Assembly (NCBI RefSeq): GCF_000185905.1
Contig: NC_014923.1
Span: forward strand, 5,107,501 to 5,171,500
Reading direction: 5' to 3'
DNA length: 64,000 nucleotides
Source of the DNA: Mesorhizobium ciceri biovar biserrulae WSM1271
GTDB lineage: Bacteria; Pseudomonadota; Alphaproteobacteria; Rhizobiales; Rhizobiaceae
Shown: piece after piece, positions 9,011-17,435 of the stretch
Layout: each line of letters opens with the position of its first letter
How positions within the stretch are numbered: position 1 is the stretch's first letter
Notes under the pieces: model-generated
What the model saw: the letters and a program-made list of their open reading frames with translations, nothing else
Databases searched by the model: none
What the model was told of the DNA's origin: nothing
Made by a program: the position numbers and the translations under genes

Positions 9011-9760
9011 TCAGGAACTCTTTCCGCATCCGTCGAACGGCCGGTGCCTTGCCGCGATATTGAGCGCCGTTTCACGAACGATTTTGACCGACTTCCAATA
9101 GTCGTCATACTCGTCCCGATTGTCAGCTTTGAATGTCTTCAAGATATCATCATAGGCGTCCTGCAGAACCGTGCTCTCGGGGTTGAGATTGGTAACGACG
9201 ACCAACCCGGTCGGCGCGCAGTCCGTGACAGTCACGGATAGATCGGGACGATACTTCAGCAGGGTGGGAACTACCTTCCATACGTCACCTGCCCACCACC
9301 CTGGAAAGTTGTTGTCAGCAGGTTCGATCGCCGTTTTCATATCCCTGGTGGTCATCTTGTAGCCGGGAGGGAGACAGTCGTGCAGCAGAATGATTGAGCC
9401 TTCCGCGCACTCTCTTTCGGTGTTGATGAAGTCGCGCAGGAGGAACTCGAACGGATGCATGCCGTCTAGAAAGGCCAAATCTACAGGCTTGCCCAAAATC
9501 TTGCTCGGACGCGTTTTCTTGAAAAAATCGTCGCTGGTCTGCTGATAGAGAAAGCAGCGGGGCTTGGAGCCAATGATGTTCTTTGCACAGACAAAGTAGG
9601 GATCGACCGCTACCGTTTCACACTTGGCCAGCTCAAGAGTATTTCCAAACTGGACTCCAACTTCGAAATAGGATCGCGGCCTTAGGGCCGAGTGGATATC
9701 GGCGATCGTCTCTAGGTAGCTTTTCCCGACGACATCTGGTCCGTGGTTGGCATCCTTCAT
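9011..9760 (-). CDS. Class I SAM-dependent methyltransferase (Methyltransf_24-like)
   Basis: The 249-residue protein has a YFEVGVQFGNTLELA motif I, a VAVDPYF acidic strand, and DLAFLDGMHPFEFLLRDF followed by GSIILLHDCLPPG. This arrangement is typical of the Methyltransf_24 / cephalosporin hydroxylase-like group common in O-antigen and sugar clusters. The ATG at 9760 is preferred to a TTG at 9766. It lies between a sulfotransferase gene and rfbD, all on the minus strand, but the gaps of 90-170 bases leave operon membership open. The substrate is unknown. Confidence 0.75.
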   Translation of the reverse strand: MKDANHGPDVVGKSYLETIADIHSALRPRSYFEVGVQFGNTLELAKCETVAVDPYFVCAKNIIGSKPRCFLYQQTSDDFFKKTRPSKILGKPVDLAFLDGMHPFEFLLRDFINTERECAEGSIILLHDCLPPGYKMTTRDMKTAIEPADNNFPGWWAGDVWKVVPTLLKYRPDLSVTVTDCAPTGLVVVTNLNPESTVLQDAYDDILKTFKADNRDEYDDYWKSVKIVRETALNIAARHRPFDGCGKSS

Positions 9761-9854
9761 TCGCAAGTACTCCAGGCGAGTCGATATTGATCTGTGTGGT
9801 TGCCGCTCGTATCATCGTGGCCTGACACTGCAATCAGATGACTTTGGCAAGGTC

Positions 9855-10742
9855 CTACAAACGGGCCGTCAGCCGCTCAACCACCTCGTCGCACGCGGTG
9901 TACCAAGATCTGCACCGCCAGCCGAACGTAGCGGCCATTTTACCGCAGTTGAGGCGTGAATTCGCAGGACGTTTCGCCTTCGTCGGATAGTCTGACGTCG
10001 AAATGCCGCGCACCGCAGCGTACGGCCTGCCCCTTTCCAGACTCGTTACGAAGACGCGCTGTGCAAACTCGGCCCAATTTGTGTCGCCGTCGCCCGCCAC
10101 ATGGTAGACGCCCCACTCCGCAAACTTCAGGTCCGCCTTGAGGTGCCGCGCCATATGAAAGATGCCGTCGGCGATATCAAGTGCCGATGTTGGATTTCCC
10201 CACTGATCGGCCACAACCGAAATCTCGTCGCGGTCAGCGGCCAGCCGCAGCATGGTTTTCACGAAATTCTTGCCGAACGGGCTGTAGACCCATGCCGTGC
10301 GCAGGATCAGATGGCGCGGATTGGCCGATGCAACCGCCTGTTCGCCGGCAAGCTTGGAGGCGCCATAGACGCTGCGCGGTGCAGTGGCGTCGGTCTCGAC
10401 ATAGGCGCCATGGGCGGTGCCGTCGAAGACATAGTCGGTCGATAGATGGATGACGGGAACGCCAAGCAGCGCCGCCGCTTGCGCCACCTTGCCGGCGCCG
10501 ACGGCGTTCACCGCGAATGCCAGATCGGGCTCGTCCTCGGCCTGATCCACCGCCGTGTAGGCGGCAGCCGACACGACGATATCCGGCTTCACGGCCGCGA
10601 TGGCTTCGATCACCGTGTCGGGTCTTGCAAGGTCGAGTTGCGGACGGCCAATGGCGATGACCTCAACGCCGGCGGCCGCCTGGGCGGCCTCCAGGAGGCT
10701 TGCCGCGACCTGCCCGTCGCGTCCGGTGACAACCAGCCTCAC
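9855..10742 (-). CDS. rfbD: dTDP-4-dehydrorhamnose reductase
   Basis: This is the last enzyme of dTDP-L-rhamnose synthesis; it reduces dTDP-4-keto-L-rhamnose with NAD(P)H. The 295-residue protein has a Rossmann GRDGQVA motif at the N-terminus, STDYVFDG, and the SDR catalytic YGASKLAGE (Tyr-x-x-x-Lys). The GTG start overlaps the rfbB stop (GTGA), so the two are translationally coupled. The four rhamnose genes lie in the order A-C-B-D on the minus strand, indicating a single operon that feeds rhamnose to the glycosyltransferases around it. Confidence 0.95.
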   Translation of the reverse strand: MRLVVTGRDGQVAASLLEAAQAAAGVEVIAIGRPQLDLARPDTVIEAIAAVKPDIVVSAAAYTAVDQAEDEPDLAFAVNAVGAGKVAQAAALLGVPVIHLSTDYVFDGTAHGAYVETDATAPRSVYGASKLAGEQAVASANPRHLILRTAWVYSPFGKNFVKTMLRLAADRDEISVVADQWGNPTSALDIADGIFHMARHLKADLKFAEWGVYHVAGDGDTNWAEFAQRVFVTSLERGRPYAAVRGISTSDYPTKAKRPANSRLNCGKMAATFGWRCRSWYTACDEVVERLTARL

Positions 10743-11809
10743 GCCGCCCCCTTGCGTGCTTCGCCCAGCCGTTCACCGGCGTAGCGCTGCTCGCGGATCG
10801 GTCCCCACCACCATTTGTTGTCGAGAAACCAGTCGACGGTCTTGGCGAGGCCGCTGTCGAAATTCTCATTGGGCGTCCAGCCCAGGTCCCGGCCTATCTT
10901 CGAGGCGTCAATGGCATAGCGGCGATCGTGACCGGGGCGGTCGGTGACGAAGGAAATCAGGTCGCGATAGCTCTTGCCCCCTGCCCGCGGCCGCCTGCTG
11001 TCGAGCAGATCGCAGATCGTCTCGACGACGCCAAGGTTCGTCCGCTCGGAATTGCCGCCGACATTGTAGCTTTCGCCGGACAGTCCCCTGGTCGCGACAA
11101 GTTCCAGCGCGCGTGCGTGATCCTCGACGAACAGCCAGTCGCGCACATTGGCGCCGGCGCCATAGACCGGCAGCGGCTTTTCGTCGAGCGCATTGAGGAT
11201 GACCAGCGGGATCAGCTTTTCGGGAAAGTGATAGGGTCCGTAGTTGTTCGAGCAATTGGAAAGCACGACCGGCAGGCCATAGGTTTCGTGCCAGGCCCGC
11301 ACCAGATGGTCCGAGGCCGCTTTCGAGGCGGAGTAGGGCGAGGATGGCGCGTAGGGCGTTTCCTCGACGAACATGCCGCCATCGAACGGAAGATCGCCAA
11401 ACACCTCATCGGTCGAGACATGATGGAAGCGGAAATGGCTCTTCCTGTCCTCGGGCAGGCCGCGCCAGTACTCCAGCGCGGCATTGAGCATCTTGTAGGT
11501 GCCGACGATGTTGGTCTCGATAAAAGTGCCCGGCCCATCGATCGAGCGGTCGACATGGCTCTCGGCGGCAAGGTTCATGACGATGTCGATATCGTCGCGC
11601 CGGAGGATGTCGAGCACGGCCCTTTCGTCGCAGATATCGGCCTGCGCGAAGCGATAATTGTGTGCGTTCTCGATCGGCCGCAGCGAGGCCAGGTTTCCCG
11701 CATAGGTCAGCTTGTCGAGATTGGTCACCCGATAGGCCGGGTTGGCGCATAGATGCCGGCATACCGCCGAACCGATAAAGCCAGCACCGCCCGTCACCAG
11801 AAAATTCAT
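10739..11809 (-). CDS. rfbB: dTDP-glucose 4,6-dehydratase
   Basis: This NAD-dependent extended SDR converts dTDP-glucose to dTDP-4-keto-6-deoxyglucose. The 356-residue protein shows the glycine motif TGGAGFIGSAVCRHL at the N-terminus, the catalytic STDEVFGD (Thr, Asp, Glu triad region), YSASKAASD (Tyr and Lys), and the sugar-binding NNYGPYHFPEKLIP segment. Length and motifs match RmlB. It lies 22 bases downstream of rfbC and is coupled to rfbD. Confidence 0.96.
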   Translation of the reverse strand: MNFLVTGGAGFIGSAVCRHLCANPAYRVTNLDKLTYAGNLASLRPIENAHNYRFAQADICDERAVLDILRRDDIDIVMNLAAESHVDRSIDGPGTFIETNIVGTYKMLNAALEYWRGLPEDRKSHFRFHHVSTDEVFGDLPFDGGMFVEETPYAPSSPYSASKAASDHLVRAWHETYGLPVVLSNCSNNYGPYHFPEKLIPLVILNALDEKPLPVYGAGANVRDWLFVEDHARALELVATRGLSGESYNVGGNSERTNLGVVETICDLLDSRRPRAGGKSYRDLISFVTDRPGHDRRYAIDASKIGRDLGWTPNENFDSGLAKTVDWFLDNKWWWGPIREQRYAGERLGEARKGAA

Positions 11810-11831
11810 GCCGCTGTCCTCAAATAACCCA

Positions 11832-12386
11832 TCAGGCGAACACCTCGGCGGCAGCCAGCAGCGGCGCCTTCAGGTCCTTGTCCGAGAGCTGGAACCCGCC
11901 GGTCAATGACGGCCATTCGATGCCGATGGCGGGATCGTCGAAACGGATCGACCGGTCATGCGCCTGCGAATAGGTATCGGTCACCTTATACAGGACCTCG
12001 GTGTCGGGCACGAGCGTCACGAAGCCGTGCGCGAAGCCTTTCGGCACCAGAATCTGGTTGCCCTTTTCGGCCGACACTTCGAGAGCGACCCATTTTCCGA
12101 AAGTTTTGGAGCTGCGGCGAATGTCGACCGCAACGTCGAGAATGCTGCCCCGGATGACGCGCAGCAGCTTGTCCTGGGCGCGCGGCGCAAGCTGATAATG
12201 AAGCCCTCGCAAGACGCCCGCCGCGGCGGAATAAGAATGATTGTCCTGCACGAAAGCCAAGTCTATGCCGGCCTGCGAAAAGCGCTCGGCATTGTAGGTT
12301 TCGACGAAGAAGCCGCGCGCGTCGCCATGTCGCTTCGGAACGATTTCCAGAACGCCATCGATGCCAAGGGGCCTGACTTCCAGCAC
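11832..12386 (-). CDS. rfbC: dTDP-4-dehydrorhamnose 3,5-epimerase
   Basis: This cupin-fold epimerase acts on dTDP-4-keto-6-deoxyglucose. The 184-residue protein contains FVQDNHSYS and VLRGLHYQ (catalytic His), and the basic KGFAHGFVTL region conserved in RmlC. Translation starts at GTG directly after the rfbA TAG with no spacer, which suggests coupling. There are no unusual features. Confidence 0.95.
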   Translation of the reverse strand: MLEVRPLGIDGVLEIVPKRHGDARGFFVETYNAERFSQAGIDLAFVQDNHSYSAAAGVLRGLHYQLAPRAQDKLLRVIRGSILDVAVDIRRSSKTFGKWVALEVSAEKGNQILVPKGFAHGFVTLVPDTEVLYKVTDTYSQAHDRSIRFDDPAIGIEWPSLTGGFQLSDKDLKAPLLAAAEVFA

Positions 12387-13268
12387 CTAGGCCTCCGACA
12401 GGTCGACGACACGCCGGCGCAGATAGGCGGCATATTCGTTCTTGCCCAGGTGATCGGCGCGACGCAGAACCTGGTCCACAGTCAGCCAACCCTGTTCAAA
12501 GGCTATCTCTTCGGGACAGGCGACCTTGATGCCCTGGCGGTGCTCGATGGTGCGCACGAAGGACGAGGCCTCATGCAGGCTGTCATGGGTGCCGGTGTCG
12601 AGCCAGGCATAGCCGCGCCCCAACCGATGCACATGCAACTGGCCGCGCTCAAGGTAGACGTTGTTGACCGCCGTGATCTCGAGCTCACCGCGCGCCGAGG
12701 GACGGATGGCAGGGGCGATGTCGACGACATCGTTGTCATAGAAGTAGAGACCGGTGACCGCCCAGTTGGATTTCGGCACCTGCGGCTTTTCCTCGATCGT
12801 CAGCGCCGTTCCCGTGGCCTTGTCGAAGGAAACCACGCCATAACGCTGGGGATCCTCGACATGATAGGCGAACACCGAAGCGCCCTTTTCGCGCGAGGCA
12901 GCGTCGCGGCAAAGCTGCGACAGCCCATCGCCGAAATAGATGTTGTCGCCGAGGATCATCGACACGTTGTCCTTGCCGATAAAATTGCGGCCGATGATGA
13001 AGGCTTCCGCCAGCCCGTTGGGCTGCGGCTGCTCGGCATAGGACAGGTCGAGCCCGAACTCCGATCCATCGCCAAGCAGATCGCGAAAAACCGGCAGGTC
13101 ACGCGGCGTCGAAATGATCAGAATCTCTCGGATACCCGCGAGCATCAGAACGCTCAGCGGATAATAGATCATCGGCTTGTCGTATATCGGCAGAATTTGC
13201 TTAGAGACTGCTAATGTTAGTGGATAAAGACGCGTTCCACTGCCTCCAGCAAGGATAATTCCTTTCAA
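12387..13268 (-). CDS. rfbA: Glucose-1-phosphate thymidylyltransferase
   Basis: This enzyme makes dTDP-glucose from dTTP and glucose-1-phosphate, the entry to the rhamnose pathway. The 293-residue protein begins with MKGIILAGGSGTRLYPLT (nucleotidyltransferase signature) and contains PIYDKPMIYYPLSVLM and the metal-binding LGDNIYFGDGL, all as in RmlA. It is the first gene of the A-C-B-D operon. The 143 bases upstream, before the broken ligase gene, would hold its promoter unless transcription enters from further upstream. Confidence 0.96.
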   Translation of the reverse strand: MKGIILAGGSGTRLYPLTLAVSKQILPIYDKPMIYYPLSVLMLAGIREILIISTPRDLPVFRDLLGDGSEFGLDLSYAEQPQPNGLAEAFIIGRNFIGKDNVSMILGDNIYFGDGLSQLCRDAASREKGASVFAYHVEDPQRYGVVSFDKATGTALTIEEKPQVPKSNWAVTGLYFYDNDVVDIAPAIRPSARGELEITAVNNVYLERGQLHVHRLGRGYAWLDTGTHDSLHEASSFVRTIEHRQGIKVACPEEIAFEQGWLTVDQVLRRADHLGKNEYAAYLRRRVVDLSEA

Positions 13269-13411
13269 GAAGCTCTCCTTGACATGCCTGAACCCCCCGG
13301 CCCTAGCCGCCCGTGCTTAGGTTCCATGCACTGGCTTGTCAATCTCGGCGTTCGTCAAATGACTGGGTCACGATCCGGCGCCAATCCATGGCCAATTCAG
13401 GCGACGCATTG

Positions 13412-14642
13412 CTATCGTCTTGCCAGGGCCGGCCTGACGGGAACAAGCAGATTGTCATCATGGGCGGCGGTCGACTCGCCTCTCTGGCTCAGCCGCTCAG
13501 CAAGTCCCTTGTGAAAGATAACGCCATTCATATAGGCGAAGGTCATCGCCAGTGCCGCCGTTCGCAAGGGATAATCGACCAGAGAATGAACGAGCAGAAA
13601 CGATACTGAGAGAAACGCCATTTTCTGCAGCGGATCTCGCCGTGCCGTAACGGAAAACGCAAAAAGCAATATCGCGTAAGCTGCGACCAGAAAGACAACA
13701 GGAGCGCCACCTTCAAGCGCCAATTCCAGATAATCATTGTGGGCGTGATTGACGTAGGGCTTGAAGATCATCTCTCCCTTTTCGTAAATCTGATAGACCT
13801 TCGGAAAACTCCCAAAGCCGACGCCCGTCGCCCAGTTCTCTTCAATTCCCGCGATCGTCGTGCGGGCAAATTCGGCCCGTCCAAAGGCCGGGTCAACCAC
13901 TTCCGCATCGATCTTCGTCCACGCCCCCGATCGTGTAGAGTGAAAGCCCGATGAAGACAGCGGGTATTCCATACCCGCCCAGCCTCGAGCGCGCGGACAG
14001 AAAGACGACTGATACCATGGTGATCGCCAGCCCTATCAGAATACCGGCGCGCGAACCGGCGGCCAGAAGCAACAGCAGCAGCGTTATCAAGCCGAGCGAC
14101 CCGGACAGAAGGTGCCCGCGAAACAGGCCGTAGTAGACAACGAAGGGGATGGAGACGAAGAGCAAAGCTGAAAAATGGTTCTGGTTGGCAAACAGTCCCG
14201 CATTGATCGTGAACGGCAACAAACCCTGTATGGCAACCGTATCGGAGAGTGAATACTGGATCGCCGCAGCCAATCCGTTACAGATGACACCCATGAAAAA
14301 GAAGGGCAGAAGGCCGTAGACCTGATCTGGGCGCAAGCGGGTGACGCTCAGAAAGAATGCAGCCATCGCCACGAAATACAACAGACACTCGATCGTACGT
14401 CCCACGCCGACACTGACGAAACGCAGCCCGGTTTCACCGCTCAGCCACGGATTTGCAAGTAGAACCTCAGGCCGCAATCCGCTCAACAGGGCGGCAGGCA
14501 GCGGCACGATTTGAAAACAGAACACGGCCCCTTTGAATTCGTCGATCTCCGAGACCAAAGCAAGGGTTTCAGGGGTGATTTGCAGGAAACCGATCTTCAT
14601 GGCCATACCTAAAAAAATACCCAAAAATACCCAATAGCTCAA
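13412..14642 (-). pseudogene. O-antigen ligase / polymerase-like membrane protein, frameshifted
   Basis: Two overlapping minus-strand frames form one protein. The upstream frame (14642 down to about 13928) encodes hydrophobic helices and the AAGSRAGILIGLA segment. The downstream frame (to 13412) encodes the periplasmic loop and the HAHNDYLELALEGG motif typical of WaaL/Wzy proteins (PF04932). The frames join at a run of five G's on the coding strand (13924-13928): with four G's the reading would pass from LYTIG straight into AWTKIDAEVVDP. The rebuilt length is about 410 residues, normal for the family. The apparent start is a TTG at 14642; an ATG at 14606 is also possible. This may be a real pseudogene, a slippage-controlled gene or a sequencing error. 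Confidence 0.75.
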
Positions 14643-14779
14643 GAATCGACCTTACCCAATAAAGCACTCCCGGCGCCTTGTATGGGAAACGCCCAGTCAC
14701 AAGGCAAACGGATTAGAGAGTGGATTCGACAACAAAATTCAAAAGGTGCATGATGGGTTTGGTGTCGGGGGATACCTTC
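14643..14779. other. Intergenic region between divergent genes
   Basis: This gap separates the minus-strand ligase pseudogene from the plus-strand excalibur lipoprotein gene and should contain both promoters. No convincing -35/-10 pair or operator could be assigned by eye. Confidence 0.4.
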
Positions 14780-15145
14780 ATGAATTGGCGTTGGTTTTCG
14801 ACCGCAACAGTTGTTGCGTTCATCTCAGGCTGCACTGCCGACTATTTGAATAATTATGACTCGGTGACGCTCGCTGCCGGCGATGCGAACCGCTCAAATA
14901 TGCTTTTGCAAACTGTCGATCCGTTCAATCCGAATAGCCAAAACACGCGTATTGAAGGCGACGGAGCGCGCGCGGTGGCAGTCTTCAACGGATACCGAGG
15001 TGCGACCCGAGCCCGTAGCGCTGATTTGGACTGTGCAGGCGGCAGCGGAAACAATGCAGTGGTTGCCCCTGGGGTGCAGATCACAGGCTCTGATCCTAAC
15101 GGGCTCGATGGTGATCGCGACGGCATTGGGTGCGAGGGAAAATAG
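14780..15145 (+). CDS. Small lipoprotein with C-terminal excalibur-type calcium motif
   Basis: The ATG at 14780 gives a 121-residue protein with a lipoprotein signal (basic NWRW, hydrophobic core, lipobox FISGC), and a GGGGGA ribosome-binding site precedes it. An upstream in-frame GTG at 14720 would bury the signal. The mature part contains YDSVTLAAGDANRSN, a pattern seen in small rhizobial lipoproteins, and ends in LDGDRDGIGCEGK. This matches the excalibur motif (DxDxDGxxCE), an EF-hand-like extracellular calcium-binding module often attached to nucleases. The following gene also ends in an excalibur motif. Function is unknown; it is likely periplasmic and membrane-anchored. Confidence 0.6.
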   Translation: MNWRWFSTATVVAFISGCTADYLNNYDSVTLAAGDANRSNMLLQTVDPFNPNSQNTRIEGDGARAVAVFNGYRGATRARSADLDCAGGSGNNAVVAPGVQITGSDPNGLDGDRDGIGCEGK

Positions 15146-15146
15146 G

Positions 15147-15974
15147 TTGTCTCGAACAAGGAAAGGAGGGCTAGGCTGGCTCGCAGTCATTGCGTTGGCC
15201 GCGTATTATTATCCCGTTCCGTACCAGAGACCGGGCATTACCTCGCCAAATCCAAAGGCCACCGTTGAGATCAGACCGGAGGCCAGCAATCTCACCCAGA
15301 GCGTTACACGGCAGGTCGAGGAACCGGCCGCACCCAGTCAGCAAACCAACGGGGAAGTGCTTCAAGGCCGCGCATCGGCAGTTGATGGCGATACAATTGA
15401 GATCAATGGGACGCGCGTTCGGTTCAACGGCATCGACGCACCCGAGTATGATCAACAGTGCGAGGATGCGAAGCACTTTCGGTATTCATGTGGATGGCAG
15501 GCCAAAACTTCCCTCGAAAAATTCATGGCTAAATCGAAGCCCTTACGATGCGAGTTTGTCACTTGGGATCAATACGGACGCTTCGTTGGCAATTGCTACC
15601 GGGCGGACGGAGCCGACGTGGCGGCCTGGCTCGTCAAGAATGGGCTGGCCCTCGACTGGCCCAAATACAGCCATGGCGGCTATGCATCCCAACAAGCGGT
15701 CGCCAAGGCTGCCAAGCTCGGCCTGTGGAAAGGCTTCTTCGAAGACCCATGGACGTGGCGCGCCGAGCACGCCGAAGATACGCAGCCCGCGGCCAATCAG
15801 CCTCTCGGTATCATAGGCCGTCAGGCTCAGTCACAAGGCTATTCGTGCGAGCCTCGCCGTAAATGCTCTCAGATAAGCTCTTGCGCTGAAGCCCAATGGT
15901 ATCTCAGCAACTGCTCATGGGGCGGCAGGCTGGATCGCGATAGTGACGGGATTGCGTGCGAAACGCTTTGCTAA
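15147..15974 (+). CDS. Thermonuclease (SNase-like) with excalibur domain
   Basis: The SNase fold occupies roughly residues 75-205: VDGDTIEINGTRVRF, NGIDAPEYDQ and DQYGRFVGNCY match the staphylococcal nuclease core, including the calcium-binding Asp and the catalytic Arg region RFNGIDAPE. The C-terminus ends RDSDGIACETLC, an excalibur motif. The N-terminus has one hydrophobic segment (GWLAVIALAAYYYPV), so the enzyme is probably membrane-anchored or secreted. The start is uncertain: a TTG at 15147, just after the upstream stop, gives a clean signal sequence, while an ATG at 15108 overlaps the upstream gene. It probably degrades DNA or RNA in the periplasm with Ca2+. It is likely co-transcribed with the preceding lipoprotein gene. 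Confidence 0.75.
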   Translation: MSRTRKGGLGWLAVIALAAYYYPVPYQRPGITSPNPKATVEIRPEASNLTQSVTRQVEEPAAPSQQTNGEVLQGRASAVDGDTIEINGTRVRFNGIDAPEYDQQCEDAKHFRYSCGWQAKTSLEKFMAKSKPLRCEFVTWDQYGRFVGNCYRADGADVAAWLVKNGLALDWPKYSHGGYASQQAVAKAAKLGLWKGFFEDPWTWRAEHAEDTQPAANQPLGIIGRQAQSQGYSCEPRRKCSQISSCAEAQWYLSNCSWGGRLDRDSDGIACETLC

Positions 15975-16166
15975 ATACCGAGAACGACGGAGGACTGGTC
16001 AGTGGCCCAACAGTCGAGAAATTCCGGTTTGGAGCCCCTCTTTCTCTCTTTTGGTCGGTACGGGTACACTGGTTTGATCCTACGGTGATCTATTACCGGG
16101 GCTAGTCGCAACAGGATATCCCCGTTGGGGCTTGCTGATCGGTTCGCTGCTAGGCACATTCACCGC
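15975..16166. other. Non-coding gap upstream of the SRAP gene
   Basis: These 192 bases hold no convincing gene. A single GTTC is present but no second GTTC or GAAC at the 7-base spacing needed for an alphaproteobacterial SOS box, so direct LexA control of the SRAP gene is not supported by this region. Confidence 0.45.
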
Positions 16167-16877
16167 ATGTGCAATCTCTACAACATCACCACGTCACAAG
16201 AGGCGGTCCGCCAGTGGACCCGGACTTTGCGGGACATCCTAGGCAACCTTGAACCGTCCGTTGACATCTATCCCAACCAGCCCGGCCCAGTGGTGCGTAA
16301 CGCCCCTGAAGGCCGTGAGCTAGCCAATCTCCTGTGGGGAATGCCGACGCCGGCCGAGCGCGTCAAGGGCAAGGCTGACTACGGCACTACCAACATTCGC
16401 AACCCGCAGTACAGCCATTGGCAACAGTATGTCGGCGTCGAGAACCGTTGCGTGGTGCCGGTAACAAGCTTCGCAGAGCCCAGCCCAACTCCCGGCGATA
16501 AAGACCGCGAGACAGGCATTCAGCGGAACTATTGGTTCGCGCTCAATGAGGACCGCCCGTTATTCTTCTTCGCTGGCCTCTGGACGCCATGGCATGGGGT
16601 CCGCAAGGTAAAGGACGGCCCCGGCGATTTCGAGCTTTACGGTTTCATGACGACCGCGCCCAATGCCCTCATCAAGCCGATCCATGAAAAAGCTATGCCG
16701 GTGATCCTGAGGACGCAAGAGGAAACAGAGACTTGGCTGACAGCGCCATGGTCGGAAGCGAAGCGGCTACAACGCACAGCGCCGGATGATGCTCTTGTGA
16801 TTGTCGAGAAGCCTGCCACACAGATCAAGTTTCCCGAGCAGGCACCAGTACCGCCAAGCCAAGGCTCGTTGTTCTAG
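16167..16877 (+). CDS. SRAP family protein (YedK / HMCES-like abasic-site protease fold)
   Basis: SRAP proteins cross-link to abasic sites in single-stranded DNA through Cys2, exposed after removal of the initiator Met. The start is therefore fixed at 16167, where the protein reads MCNLYN; the in-frame codons upstream are rejected. Other active-site regions visible are TTNIRNPQ (Asn), VVPVTSFAEPS (Glu) and IHEKAMPVIL (His). The length of 236 is normal. The neighbouring genes include a nuclease and a probable SOS-regulated operon, which fits a DNA-damage role. The gene is followed with no spacer by a 33-residue membrane peptide. Confidence 0.9.
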   Translation: MCNLYNITTSQEAVRQWTRTLRDILGNLEPSVDIYPNQPGPVVRNAPEGRELANLLWGMPTPAERVKGKADYGTTNIRNPQYSHWQQYVGVENRCVVPVTSFAEPSPTPGDKDRETGIQRNYWFALNEDRPLFFFAGLWTPWHGVRKVKDGPGDFELYGFMTTAPNALIKPIHEKAMPVILRTQEETETWLTAPWSEAKRLQRTAPDDALVIVEKPATQIKFPEQAPVPPSQGSLF

Positions 16878-16979
16878 ATGGCTGGCCTTCGGATACTCTC
16901 GGACGTTGCACCGGGCCTTGCGATTGCCATCTTTCTTACAATCTTGGTCGTGATGTTTTTTCGTCGTAAGCGGCGCTAA
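16878..16979 (+). CDS. Predicted 33-residue single-pass membrane peptide
   Basis: An ATG immediately follows the SRAP gene's TAG and opens a 33-codon frame. It encodes a short polar start, one hydrophobic helix (GLAIAIFLTILVVMFF) and a basic RRKRR end. This is a classic small membrane protein layout, with the positive tail predicted cytoplasmic. There is no separate ribosome-binding site, so translation would depend on termination of the SRAP gene. Nothing is known of its function. It could be a chance frame, but the amphipathic layout and exact abutment argue for a real gene. Confidence 0.4.
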   Translation: MAGLRILSDVAPGLAIAIFLTILVVMFFRRKRR

Positions 16980-17024
16980 GCAAATCGGCGGCACGTGATT
17001 GAAATGTTGGGCTGTTAGCGCCAG

Positions 17025-17336
17025 TTATTCATCCCTCCAGATCACGCGTCGTACCATGCGGATTTCAACAAGTCGCCTCACGCGTATCTTCATGCCCTCC
17101 GATGCGCTTGGCAGCAGAATGTCCACATCAAGCTCGCGGCGTTTGCAGCGCTCGCAGCGCATGTGCCGGTCAACGTCCCAAAACGGAATGTCCCCCACCA
17201 ATTTGGCGAGGTCCCCGGGGAGATAGTGGCGTGTAATGTTGCAGTTGATGCACCGGACACGGATTAGCTGACCAACCTCATGCGCTCGGCACAGGGTCTG
17301 GACAAGGCGGCGCGGTCGTCTGCTCTGTTCCGGCAT
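17025..17336 (-). CDS. Small zinc-ribbon-like protein of unknown function
   Basis: The 103-residue basic protein contains two CxxC pairs, VRCINCN and MRCERCK, about 40 residues apart, spaced as in a four-cysteine zinc ribbon. Between them is the segment HYLPGDLAKLVGD. Proteins with this layout recur as uncharacterised small genes in rhizobia. The start ATG at 17336 is chosen over a TTG at 17342. It is divergent from the three-gene small-protein operon and shares with it a 99-base intergenic region that contains an SOS-box-like site. DNA or RNA binding is possible but unproven. Confidence 0.6.
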   Translation of the reverse strand: MPEQSRRPRRLVQTLCRAHEVGQLIRVRCINCNITRHYLPGDLAKLVGDIPFWDVDRHMRCERCKRRELDVDILLPSASEGMKIRVRRLVEIRMVRRVIWRDE

Positions 17337-17378
17337 AGCCAAAAATAGGAATGAGTTCCTCGCCGAGTCAATTCACTC

Positions 17379-17407
17379 TTGACATTTATGTTCCCTTTTT
17401 GTTCACT
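17379..17407 (+). promoter_or_regulatory. Predicted promoter of the small-gene operon
   Basis: A perfect -35 hexamer TTGACA (17379-17384) is followed after 17 bases by TTCACT (17402-17407) as a weak -10. The operon's first ATG is at 17436. The SOS-box-like site covers the end of the spacer and part of the -10, the usual place for LexA repression. Confidence 0.55.
17390..17404 (+). promoter_or_regulatory. lexA box: Predicted LexA (SOS) box, GTTC-N7-GTTC
   Basis: The sequence GTTC-CCTTTTT-GTTC is an exact match to the direct-repeat LexA operator of alphaproteobacteria (GTTC-N7-GTTC, the complement of GAAC-N7-GAAC), unlike the palindromic CTG-N10-CAG box of gammaproteobacteria. It lies between the -35 and -10 of the predicted promoter and 32 bases before the first ATG. 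Exact spacing plus promoter position makes chance less likely. Confidence 0.65.
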
Positions 17408-17435
17408 ACGCCCATGCAGCGTATGGAGTAATGCC

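Noticed and set aside
8875..9108. 77-codon minus-strand frame at the end of the Methyltransf_24-like gene
   Set aside because: It might be a frameshifted C-terminal extension, but there is no homopolymer at the junction and no motif to support it.
16080..16166. SOS box directly upstream of the SRAP gene
   Set aside because: Only one GTTC is present, with no partner at seven-base spacing.
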